Assembly: GCA_945632055.1 (NCBI GenBank)
Contig: CALZCU010000086.1
Coordinates: 1-5,570 of the forward strand
Direction: 5' to 3'
DNA: 5,570 bases
Origin: an uncultured Ruminococcus sp.
Lineage (GTDB): Bacteria > Bacillota > Clostridia > Oscillospirales > Acutalibacteraceae
The position numbers and the translations under genes were made by a program. Each line of letters opens with the position of its first letter. Within the stretch, counting starts at the first letter, position 1. The notes beneath the pieces were generated by a model, which saw nothing but the letters and a program-made list of their open reading frames with translations, made no database searches and was not told where the DNA came from. Of this stretch, positions 1 to 5,570 are shown one piece after another.

Positions 1-2
1 AG

Positions 3-104
3 GTTGCACAAATAAACCGCAGTAATGCTGACGCATTACGAGGATTTTTTGGGCAAGCTGGCGGAAAATATGCAAGCAAGATGTGCAAACAACTCTCAGT
101 GTGA
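3..104 (+). CDS. Possible C-terminal tail of an unidentified upstream gene
   Basis: A reading frame is open from the left edge to a TGA at 102-104, giving 33 residues that end in GGKYASKMCKQLSV. I do not recognise it; it does not match the C-termini of purine enzymes I know (PurE, PurC, PurD, PurL, PurH). An open stretch this short is quite likely by chance. It also contains codons such as CGA, TTA and GGG that look uncommon in the four clear genes. A hairpin plus T-run sits inside it (22-50), which would be odd within a gene but normal if this stretch is non-coding. If real, it ends 40 nt before purF. It is listed as a possibility only. Confidence 0.22.
   Translation, partial: VAQINRSNADALRGFFGQAGGKYASKMCKQLSV
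22..50 (+). terminator. Weak terminator-like hairpin with T6 run upstream of purF
   Basis: GTAATGC (22-28) and GCATTAC (33-39) form a perfect 7-bp stem around the tetraloop TGAC. A run of six T follows at 45-50. The stem has only three G-C pairs, and five bases (GAGGA) separate it from the T-run, which is longer than in a good intrinsic terminator. It could end the upstream transcript or act as a leader attenuator for purF. It conflicts with the coding reading of 3-104, so at most one of the two is likely right. Confidence 0.3.
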
Positions 105-110
105 TTTAAT
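82..110 (+). promoter_or_regulatory. Candidate purF operon promoter (extended -10)
   Basis: TGATTTAAT at 102-110 fits an extended -10 element (TG-N-TATAAT with one mismatch in the hexamer). Seventeen bases upstream, TGTGCA (82-87) matches the -35 consensus TTGACA at only three of six positions, so the call rests on the -10. Transcription would start near 117, leaving a leader of about 28 nt that still includes the purF ribosome binding site. The -10 overlaps a small inverted repeat, TGATT-T-AATCA (102-112), that could serve as an operator; no known PurR box is seen. Transcription could equally enter from further upstream. Confidence 0.25.
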
Positions 111-126
111 CAGTGGTTCCTAAAAT

Positions 127-133
127 AAGGCGG
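127..133 (+). promoter_or_regulatory. Ribosome binding site deciding the TTG start of purF
   Basis: AAGGCGG is a one-mismatch version of AAGGAGG and lies 11 nt before TTG 145. An in-frame stop (TAA 121-123) excludes any start further upstream, and no ATG or GTG lies between it and the catalytic cysteine codon, so TTG 145 is the only reasonable start. An ATG at 134-136 directly abuts this site but is out of frame and opens only four codons (M-V-K-P-stop). Compared with the sites of the next three genes, this one is weaker and further from its start codon. Confidence 0.6.
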
Positions 134-144
134 ATGGTGAAACC

Positions 145-1587
145 TTGAATTTTTCTTTCGATAATTTTGCAAAAGAGGGACTGCACGAGGAGTGCGGTGT
201 TTTCGGAATATTCAGCGACGGCACAATTAACCCTGCATATGCCTGCTACAACGGCTTGCTTGCGCTTCAGCACAGAGGTCAGGAAAGCTGCGGCATTGCC
301 GTGTCTGATGACGGTGTAATTGATTATCACAAAAATATGGGACTTGTGACAGAGGTGTTCAACAACAGTATCCTCGATTCACTTAACGGTCAAATGGGTA
401 TTTCACATGTCCGTTATTCAACGGCAGGCGGCTCTGTGCTGGAAAATGCACAGCCGCTTGTTATGCGTTATGTCAAGGGTACTCTTTCAATTGCTCATAA
501 CGGCAATCTGACAAATGCAATTGAAATCCGCAGACAGCTTGAACAGAGGGGCGCAATTTTTCAGACTACAATTGACTCTGAGGTTATTTGCTATGTAATT
601 GCTCGTGAAAGGCTTAAATGCCACTCTGTTGAGGAGGCTGTCGCTCGTGCTATGCAGCTTCTTGAGGGCGCATATTCTCTGCTTGTGATGAGTCCGAAAA
701 AGCTGATTGCCGCAAGAGATCCCCACGGCTTCCGTCCTCTTTGTATGGGCAAATATAACGATTCAATAGTATTTGCCAGCGAAAGTGCAGCTATTGACGC
801 TTGCGGAGCGGAATTTATCCGTGATGTCGAGCCGGGCGAGATTATTGTCGTAAACAGCGAGGGCGTACGCAGCATAAAGCCTGATTTTGCAGAGAAGAAA
901 AAGTCCTTATGTATTTTTGAATACATTTATTTTGCAAGAAGCGACTCCTTTATTGACGGAGTGAGCGTGTACGAAGCAAGAAAGCAGGCGGGCCGTATTC
1001 TTGCAAGGACTTATCCTGTTGAAGCCGATATGGTAATCGGTGTTCCCGAATCAGGTATCGACGCCGCTATCGGCTATAGCGAGGAGTCGGGCATACCGTA
1101 TGAAAAGGCGATTGTAAAAAACAGCTACATCGGAAGAACCTTTATTAAGCCAAGCCAGAGTGAGAGAATGAAGAGTGTTAAAATTAAGCTCAATCCGATT
1201 GTCGATATGATAAAGGGCAAGCGTGTTGTTATAATTGACGACAGCATAGTGCGAGGCACAACAGTTGACAGAATAGTAACGATGCTTCGTGAGGCAGGTG
1301 CAAAAGAGGTTCATATGAGAATAAGCTCACCTCCGTTTATGTGGCCCTGCTATTACGGAACAGATATTCCGTCAAAGGGCGAGCTTATCGCCTGTAACCA
1401 CTCAATTGAGGAAATTACAAAGCTGAGCGGAGCCGATTCATTGGGTTATCTCCCTGCCGAGTCACTTCGTGAAATGATTAATAATGCGCCGATTGGCTTT
1501 TGTGACGCTTGCTTCACTGGCAAATATCCTGCCCCTATTACCAAGGAAACCTTTAAGGGCAAGGAGAGAGGCGGAATGAATTTTTAG
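145..1587 (+). CDS. purF: Amidophosphoribosyltransferase (glutamine PRPP amidotransferase)
   Basis: PurF catalyses the committed step of de novo purine synthesis in the cytoplasm: PRPP plus glutamine gives 5-phosphoribosylamine, glutamate and pyrophosphate. The 480-residue protein is full length (B. subtilis has 476). Residues 1-16 are a propeptide ending HEE; Cys17 of CGVFG would become the N-terminal Ntn-glutaminase nucleophile after self-cleavage. Glutamine-site motifs HVRYSTAGG (88-96) and HNGNL (118-122) follow. The phosphoribosyltransferase domain carries GRTFIKPSQ (330-338) and the PRPP loop VVIIDDSIVRGTT (361-373). Cys256, Cys402, Cys453 and Cys456 align with the four [4Fe-4S] ligands of the B. 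subtilis enzyme, so this is the oxygen-sensitive, cluster-bearing type rather than the E. coli type. The family is feedback-inhibited by AMP and GMP family nucleotides. It starts at TTG and is first of four co-oriented purine genes. Identification is secure. Confidence 0.98.
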   Translation: MNFSFDNFAKEGLHEECGVFGIFSDGTINPAYACYNGLLALQHRGQESCGIAVSDDGVIDYHKNMGLVTEVFNNSILDSLNGQMGISHVRYSTAGGSVLENAQPLVMRYVKGTLSIAHNGNLTNAIEIRRQLEQRGAIFQTTIDSEVICYVIARERLKCHSVEEAVARAMQLLEGAYSLLVMSPKKLIAARDPHGFRPLCMGKYNDSIVFASESAAIDACGAEFIRDVEPGEIIVVNSEGVRSIKPDFAEKKKSLCIFEYIYFARSDSFIDGVSVYEARKQAGRILARTYPVEADMVIGVPESGIDAAIGYSEESGIPYEKAIVKNSYIGRTFIKPSQSERMKSVKIKLNPIVDMIKGKRVVIIDDSIVRGTTVDRIVTMLREAGAKEVHMRISSPPFMWPCYYGTDIPSKGELIACNHSIEEITKLSGADSLGYLPAESLREMINNAPIGFCDACFTGKYPAPITKETFKGKERGGMNF

Positions 1588-1627
1588 TCTAATAATTTTT
1601 CTCTTACAGAATAATTATATATTTAGC

Positions 1628-1647
1628 CAAAATTATCCCAAATTTTG
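1628..1647 (+). other. Small AT-rich hairpin before the purB ribosome binding site
   Basis: CAAAATT (1628-1634) can pair with AATTTTG (1641-1647) around the loop ATCCCA. The stem has only two G-C or C-G pairs and ends on the first base of the purB Shine-Dalgarno GAAAGGA (1647-1653). No T-run follows, so it is not a terminator. The rest of the 74-nt purF-purB gap is very AT-rich, with no clear -35/-10 pair. In such sequence a hairpin of this size can arise by chance; a role in masking the ribosome binding site is only a possibility. Confidence 0.2.
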
Positions 1648-1661
1648 AAAGGATGTAAATA

Positions 1662-3098
1662 ATGGAAAAAAATACATATGAATCACCCTTGTCAGCAAGA
1701 TATGCAAGCAAGGAAATGAAGTATATATTTTCTCCCGACAAAAAGTTCAGAACCTGGAGAAAGCTCTGGATTGCACTTGCTGAGTCTGAAATGGAGCTTG
1801 GACTTCCAATCACTCAGGAGCAGATTGACGAGCTGAAAGCAAATGCAGACGACATAAACTATGAGGTGGCTCAAGAAAGAGAAAAGCTTGTACGCCACGA
1901 TGTTATGTCCCATGTTTACGCTTACGGTGTTCAGTGCCCAAATGCAAAGGGAATTATTCACCTTGGTGCAACCTCATGCTATGTCGGAGATAATACCGAT
2001 ATTATTATTATGACAGAGGGCTTACAGCTTATCAGAAATAAGCTTATCACCGTTATTCGCAATCTTTCAAAATTTGCTGATGAATACAAGGCTCTACCGA
2101 CTCTTGCGTTCACTCATTTTCAGCCTGCACAGCCCACAACCGTAGGCAAGAGAGCTACTCTCTGGATTCAGGAACTTTTAATGGATTTAGAAGATGTTGA
2201 GTATCAGCTCTCAAAGGCAAAGCTTCTCGGTTCAAAGGGTACAACAGGTACTCAGGCAAGCTTTCTTGAGCTTTTTGACGGCGACCACGCAAAATGCAAG
2301 GAGCTTGATAAAAAGATTGCCGAGAAAATGGGCTATCAGGCTTGCTTCCCCGTATCGGGACAGACCTATTCGAGAAAGCTTGATTCTCAGTTCTTGAATG
2401 TACTTGCGGGTATCGCTCAGTCTGCTTCAAAATTTTCAAACGATATAAGACTTTTACAGCACCTCAAGGAGGTTGAGGAGCCGTTTGAGAAGAATCAGAT
2501 TGGTTCGTCTGCAATGGCTTATAAGCGCAATCCTATGAGAAGCGAGCGCATTGGCTCTCTTTCAAGATATGTTATGTGCGATGTCCTCAACGGCTACTTC
2601 ACAACAGCTACTCAGTGGTTTGAGAGAACTCTTGACGACTCTGCAAATAAGCGTTTGAGCGTTCCCGAAGCATTCCTCGCTGTTGACGGTATTCTCTCTC
2701 TTTATTCAAATGTTGCAGACGGTCTTGTAGTATACCCGAAGGTTATCGAGCAGAGGTTGAGAAAAGAGCTTCCGTTTATGGCTACCGAGAACATTATGAT
2801 GGACGCTGTGAAAAAAAGAGGAGCAGACAGACAACAGCTCCACGAGAAAATTCGTGTTCATTCAATGGCGGCTTCCAAGGTTATCAAGGAGGAGGGCGGC
2901 GAAAACGACCTTCTTGAGCGTATTGCAAATGATGATGCCTTCGGAGTAACACTTGAGGAGCTTGAGAACATTCTCCAGCCTGAAAAATATACAGGCAGAG
3001 CCAAAGAGCAGACCGAGGATTTCTTAAATGAATTTGTAAAGCCTGTGCTTGACAGGTATCAGGACATAGAATCCGATAAACCCGAAATTAATGTATAA
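1662..3098 (+). CDS. purB: Adenylosuccinate lyase, long human-ADSL-like type
   Basis: PurB removes fumarate from SAICAR (giving AICAR) and from adenylosuccinate (giving AMP), so it serves both the main pathway and the AMP branch. The 478-residue protein belongs to the fumarase/aspartase superfamily and resembles human ADSL (484 residues) more than B. subtilis PurB (431). Shared blocks are RHDVMSH (78-84), HLGATSCYVGDN (100-111), THFQPAQPTT (151-160, with the general-acid histidine equivalent His152), KGTTGTQAS (192-200), the signature GSSAMAYKRNP (281-291, with the catalytic serine in the Ser282/Ser283 pair), QWFERTLDDSAN (318-329) and LPFMATENI (370-378). The human signature reads MPYKRNP; here alanine replaces the proline. 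ATG 1662 has GAAAGGA eight bases upstream. The active enzyme is a tetramer with sites built from several subunits. No truncation or frameshift is seen. Confidence 0.97.
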   Translation: MEKNTYESPLSARYASKEMKYIFSPDKKFRTWRKLWIALAESEMELGLPITQEQIDELKANADDINYEVAQEREKLVRHDVMSHVYAYGVQCPNAKGIIHLGATSCYVGDNTDIIIMTEGLQLIRNKLITVIRNLSKFADEYKALPTLAFTHFQPAQPTTVGKRATLWIQELLMDLEDVEYQLSKAKLLGSKGTTGTQASFLELFDGDHAKCKELDKKIAEKMGYQACFPVSGQTYSRKLDSQFLNVLAGIAQSASKFSNDIRLLQHLKEVEEPFEKNQIGSSAMAYKRNPMRSERIGSLSRYVMCDVLNGYFTTATQWFERTLDDSANKRLSVPEAFLAVDGILSLYSNVADGLVVYPKVIEQRLRKELPFMATENIMMDAVKKRGADRQQLHEKIRVHSMAASKVIKEEGGENDLLERIANDDAFGVTLEELENILQPEKYTGRAKEQTEDFLNEFVKPVLDRYQDIESDKPEINV

Positions 3099-3103
3099 TA
3101 ATC

Positions 3104-3113
3104 TGTAATTACA
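3104..3113. repeat. Perfect 10-bp palindrome TGTAATTACA in the purB-purA gap
   Basis: TGTAATTACA lies six bases after the purB stop. A second, looser pairing follows: TGCAG (3118-3122) with CTGCA (3139-3143), whose distal arm ends just before the purA Shine-Dalgarno. Neither is followed by a T-run. The palindrome could be an operator half-site arrangement, but no matching copy occurs in the other gaps, so a shared regulator is not supported. The 62-nt gap otherwise shows nothing. Confidence 0.2.
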
Positions 3114-3160
3114 CATATGCAGTCATCACATTCGATTTCTGCAAGAAGGAGTTATTAGTT

Positions 3161-4438
3161 ATGGTAAAAGCAATTGTTGGTGCCAACTGGGGCGACGAGG
3201 GAAAGGGCAAAATTACTGATGTTCTTGCCAATGACAGCGACATTGTAATTCGCTTTCAGGGCGGCGCAAACGCAGGACATACAATCGTAAACGATTACGG
3301 AAAATTTGCGCTTCATCAGCTTCCGTCAGGTGTTTTTCATCAGAATATTACGAACATAATCGGCAACGGCGTTGCCTTCAGCGTTGAAAACTTTGTAAGC
3401 GAAATGGCTCACCTCAAGGAAAGAGGAGTGCCTGAGCCAAACATTATTATTTCTGACAGAGCGCAAATTGTAATGCCCTACCATGTGGCTTTTGACTGCT
3501 ATGAGGAGGAGCGTTTAGGCAAAAACTCATTCGGCTCAACAAAGAGCGGTATTGCTCCGTTCTACTCCGACAAGTATTCAAAAATCGGTTTTCAGATTAA
3601 CGAGCTGTACGATGATCCCGATTCTCTAAAAGAGAAAATTCATCACGCCCTTGAAATCAAAAACGCAACTCTCACAAACCTCTACAACAAGCCTCCGATA
3701 ACAGAGGAGGAGGTTTTTGACAAGCTTATGGAGTACAAGGAGCTTCTTGCACCTTATGTAGGCGACGCTTTTACCTTTATTCACAAGGCTTTAAAAGAGG
3801 GCAAGAATATACTGCTTGAAGGTCAGCTCGGTTCACTCAAGGACACTGACTTCGGTATTTATCCAATGGTTACCTCATCTAACACAATTGCAGGCTACGG
3901 CGCAGTCGGCGCAGGTATTCCTCCATATGAAATCAAGGATGTAATCACAGTTGTAAAGGCATATTCAAGTGCAGTAGGCGCAGGCGAATTTGTTTCTGAG
4001 ATTTTCGGAGATGAGGCTGATGAGCTTCGCAGGCGTGGCGGTGACGGCGGAGAGTATGGCGCTACAACAGGCAGACCTCGCCGTATGGGCTGGCTCGACC
4101 TTGTTGCAACACGCTACGGCTGTATGGTTCAGGGCGCAACACAGGTTGCCTTTACAGTTCTTGATGTTCTCGGTTATCTCGAAGAAATCCCCGTTTGCGT
4201 GGGTTATGAGCTTGACGGAGAGATTATCGACTATTTCCCGTCAACTACAAAGCTCAAAAGATGCAAGCCTGTTATTAAAAAGCTCAAGGGCTGGAATTGC
4301 TCAATCTCCGGAATTACCGAATATGACAAGCTTCCCAAGGAGTGCCGTGAATACATTGAATTTGCCGAAAAGGAAATCGGTGTACCTATTACAATGGTAT
4401 CAAACGGCCCTGCAAGAAGCGATATAATTTACAGATAA
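3161..4438 (+). CDS. purA: Adenylosuccinate synthetase, divergent active-site variant
   Basis: PurA joins IMP and aspartate using GTP to form adenylosuccinate, the first step from IMP to AMP. The 425-residue protein has the usual bacterial length (E. coli 432) and core: WGDEGKGK (10-17, catalytic Asp12), GGANAGHT (34-41, catalytic His40), VTSSNT (237-242), aspartate loop ATTGRPRR (301-308) and C-terminal SNGP (414-417). Several positions depart from the E. coli pattern. GTTGRGIGP is GSTKSGIAP (125-133); the Arg143 equivalent is Lys141; the EGAQG equivalent is EGQLG (220-224), so the Gln224 position is Leu223; and TKLD is TVLD (332-335), losing the guanine-contacting lysine while keeping the aspartate. 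From memory, Oscillospiraceae PurA proteins share such features. The start has AAGGAG nine bases upstream. The next gene in the pathway order, purB, sits directly upstream, supporting a real PurA role. Confidence 0.95.
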   Translation: MVKAIVGANWGDEGKGKITDVLANDSDIVIRFQGGANAGHTIVNDYGKFALHQLPSGVFHQNITNIIGNGVAFSVENFVSEMAHLKERGVPEPNIIISDRAQIVMPYHVAFDCYEEERLGKNSFGSTKSGIAPFYSDKYSKIGFQINELYDDPDSLKEKIHHALEIKNATLTNLYNKPPITEEEVFDKLMEYKELLAPYVGDAFTFIHKALKEGKNILLEGQLGSLKDTDFGIYPMVTSSNTIAGYGAVGAGIPPYEIKDVITVVKAYSSAVGAGEFVSEIFGDEADELRRRGGDGGEYGATTGRPRRMGWLDLVATRYGCMVQGATQVAFTVLDVLGYLEEIPVCVGYELDGEIIDYFPSTTKLKRCKPVIKKLKGWNCSISGITEYDKLPKECREYIEFAEKEIGVPITMVSNGPARSDIIYR

Positions 4439-4444
4439 GGTTGA

Positions 4445-4459
4445 TTACCAATATGGTAA
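4445..4459. repeat. Short inverted repeat after purA
   Basis: TTACCA (4445-4450) and TGGTAA (4454-4459) are perfect 6-bp arms around ATA, starting seven bases after the purA stop. As RNA, the three-base loop is tight and the stem has only two G-C pairs, so a protein site is as likely as a hairpin. It lies immediately before the larger hairpin at 4466-4501. No function can be assigned. Confidence 0.2.
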
Positions 4460-4465
4460 AAATCA

Positions 4466-4501
4466 GGCTGCCTCAAAGTATCGGTTTATTTTGAGACAGC
4501 C
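4466..4501 (-). terminator. Strong hairpin in purA-guaA gap; terminator-like on minus strand
   Basis: GGCTG (4466-4470) pairs with CAGCC (4497-4501). After a C/A mismatch, CTCAAAGTA (4472-4480) pairs with TATTTTGAG (4487-4495), including one G-T wobble and leaving a six-base loop. On the plus strand the sequence after the stem is CGATTATTAATAAAAA, with no T-run, so guaA should still be transcribed, though the hairpin could protect the purA end of the mRNA. On the minus strand the stem is followed by TGATTTTT (A5 at 4458-4462), a plausible intrinsic terminator, but no minus-strand gene is seen to its right. The arms, read as GGCTGTCTCAAAA on the minus strand, also resemble insertion-sequence ends as I remember them. 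The hairpin itself is certain; its role is not. Confidence 0.45.
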
Positions 4502-4533
4502 GATTATTAATAAAAACGAAGGAAGGTCAGAAT

Positions 4534-5570
4534 ATGGGAAATAAAGAAACTGTAATTGTTCTTGATTTTGGCGGTCAGTACAATCAGCTCATAGCTCGCA
4601 GAGTTCGTGAATTTAATGTATACTGTGAAATATTGCCATATACTGTTGATATTCAGAGGATTAAGGAAATTGCTCCAAAGGGAATTATTTTTACAGGCGG
4701 ACCTAACAGTGTTTACGATGAAACTTCTCCGCACTATACTCCCGAAATTTTCAAGCTCGGCATACCGATACTCGGTATCTGCTATGGCTGTCAGCTTATG
4801 GCACATTCATTGGGAGGCACTGTTACTCCTGCCGCTGACAATTCATCGAGTGAATACGGTAAAACCGAAACAAAATACAACACAGGCGATGTTTTATTCA
4901 ATGGACTTCCCGAAAGCGGTATTTCCTGGATGAGCCATCGTGATTATATAAGCAAAGTACCCGAAGGCTTCAGCGTTACAGCAACAACAGCCGTATGCCC
5001 GACAGCCGCAATGTCCTGTTCCGAGAAAAAGCTTTATGGAGTGCAGTTCCATCCCGAGGTAAACCACACCGAAAACGGCAAGGATATGCTTAAGTCCTTC
5101 CTTTACGATGTCTGCGAATGTAAGGGCGAGTGGAAGATGGAAAGCTTCATCAACACTACAGTCGAGCAGCTCCGTCAGCAGATAGGAGATAAGGGAGTTG
5201 TCCTCGGACTTTCGGGAGGAGTAGATTCCTCTGTTGCCGCCGCACTTTTAAGCAAGGCTGTCGGCAAACAGCTCACTTGCGTTTTTGTAGATCAGGGACT
5301 TATGCGTAAGGATGAGGGAGATTTTGTTGAAGAAACCTTCACAAAGCTTTTTGATATGAACTTTGTACGCATTAACTGCCAAGAGGAATTTCTCTCAAAG
5401 CTCAAGGGAGTAGTTGATCCCGAAAAGAAAAGAGAGATTATCGGAAAAGAATTTTATAAGGTGTTCTGGAACAAGATTCGTGAAAGCTACGGAAGCGGAT
5501 ATTTTGCTCAGGGCACAATTTATCCCGACCGAATTGAAAGCGGCAAGGGCGATGCGGCAAAGATAAAAAC
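4534..5570 (+). CDS. guaA: GMP synthase (glutamine-hydrolysing), 3' end beyond window
   Basis: GuaA converts XMP to GMP using ATP and ammonia from glutamine, the last step of the guanine branch. The 345 residues visible make up about two thirds of the usual 510-525. Residues 1 to about 195 are the class I glutaminase domain: [10 protein letters not shown] (11-20), TGGPNSV (54-60), nucleophile Cys83 in GICYGCQ (81-87), and His173/Glu175 in QFHPEV (171-176). The ATP-pyrophosphatase domain follows, with P-loop SGGVDSS (227-233), [12 protein letters not shown] (252-263; many homologues have VDHG) and [10 protein letters not shown] (327-336). The frame is open to the edge, so the rest of this domain and the C-terminal dimerisation domain are missing because of the window boundary. 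AAGGAAGG (4519-4526) lies seven bases before the ATG. It probably shares a transcript with purA. Confidence 0.97.
   Translation, partial: MGNKETVIVLDFGGQYNQLIARRVREFNVYCEILPYTVDIQRIKEIAPKGIIFTGGPNSVYDETSPHYTPEIFKLGIPILGICYGCQLMAHSLGGTVTPAADNSSSEYGKTETKYNTGDVLFNGLPESGISWMSHRDYISKVPEGFSVTATTAVCPTAAMSCSEKKLYGVQFHPEVNHTENGKDMLKSFLYDVCECKGEWKMESFINTTVEQLRQQIGDKGVVLGLSGGVDSSVAAALLSKAVGKQLTCVFVDQGLMRKDEGDFVEETFTKLFDMNFVRINCQEEFLSKLKGVVDPEKKREIIGKEFYKVFWNKIRESYGSGYFAQGTIYPDRIESGKGDAAKIK

Noticed and set aside
591..926. Long open frames opposite or overlapping the four genes, for example 591-926 and 2155-2439 on the minus strand and 3990-4427 on the plus strand.
   Set aside because: They lie entirely within well-conserved genes, encode low-complexity or unrecognisable proteins, and show no convincing start signals; they are shadows of the real coding frames.
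1598..1623. A possible internal promoter before purB (TATATT at 1618-1623).
   Set aside because: The gap is so AT-rich that -10-like hexamers are expected, and no acceptable -35 lies at 16-18 nt.
69..1712. The same 12 bases, TATGCAAGCAAG, at 69-80 and 1701-1712, reading Tyr-Ala-Ser-Lys in both frames.
   Set aside because: The match does not extend in either direction; it is most likely chance or common codon choice rather than a duplication.
3161..4438. PurA could be PurZ, the phage enzyme for 2-aminoadenine (Z) DNA.
   Set aside because: The catalytic Asp of GDEGKGK is present (PurZ replaces it), the length is that of cellular PurA, and the neighbours are housekeeping purine genes with no phage genes.
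102..4459. A common operator shared by the gap palindromes (102-112, 3104-3113, 4445-4459).
   Set aside because: TGATT-T-AATCA, TGTAATTACA and TTACCA-ATA-TGGTAA have different arms and spacing, so they do not form one motif.
4453..4494. A 13-codon ORF (MVKIRLPQSIGLF) in the purA-guaA gap, starting like purA with ATGGTAAAA.
   Set aside because: It has no well-placed ribosome binding site and its codons run through the hairpin arms; it is more likely a by-product of the structured gap.

Overview
This window carries four consecutive plus-strand genes of purine nucleotide synthesis: purF, purB, purA and the 5' two thirds of guaA, which runs off the right edge. The proteins look like those of a gut-type Clostridia member, most likely Oscillospiraceae/Ruminococcus-like. 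The reasons are a PurF of the Bacillus/Clostridium type (propeptide plus iron-sulfur cysteines), a PurB of the long human-ADSL-like type, a distinctive PurA variant I associate from memory with that family, strong AAGGA-type ribosome binding sites, and base composition that looks mid-40s %GC by eye (not counted). The taxonomic assignment is an inference, not a search result.

Layout. Bases 1-144 are upstream of purF. They hold a weak hairpin followed by a T6 run, an extended -10-like element, an imperfect Shine-Dalgarno, and an open frame (3-104) that could be the tail of an unidentified upstream gene. purF (145-1587) starts at TTG. A 74-nt AT-rich gap leads to purB (1662-3098), a 62-nt gap to purA (3161-4438), and a 95-nt gap containing a strong hairpin to guaA (4534 to edge). 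All gaps are short, no convincing plus-strand terminator lies between the genes, and every gene has its own ribosome binding site, so one transcript is the simplest reading. No minus-strand gene is supported, and I see no RNA gene, CRISPR array, phage gene or intact mobile element.

How the genes work together. PurF makes phosphoribosylamine, the committed step of de novo purine synthesis. PurB acts twice, releasing fumarate from SAICAR on the way to IMP and from adenylosuccinate on the way to AMP. PurA commits IMP to AMP using GTP and aspartate. GuaA converts XMP to GMP. The cluster therefore joins the pathway entrance to both exits from IMP; guaB (IMP to XMP) and the other IMP-forming enzymes are not visible here.

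I did not find a new biological system. The window is mainly housekeeping metabolism. The most interesting point is PurA, which has non-standard residues at several positions that contact IMP, aspartate or the guanine base in the E. coli enzyme. Secondary points are the purA-guaA hairpin, which resembles an insertion-sequence end or a minus-strand terminator, and the unusual purF start region.
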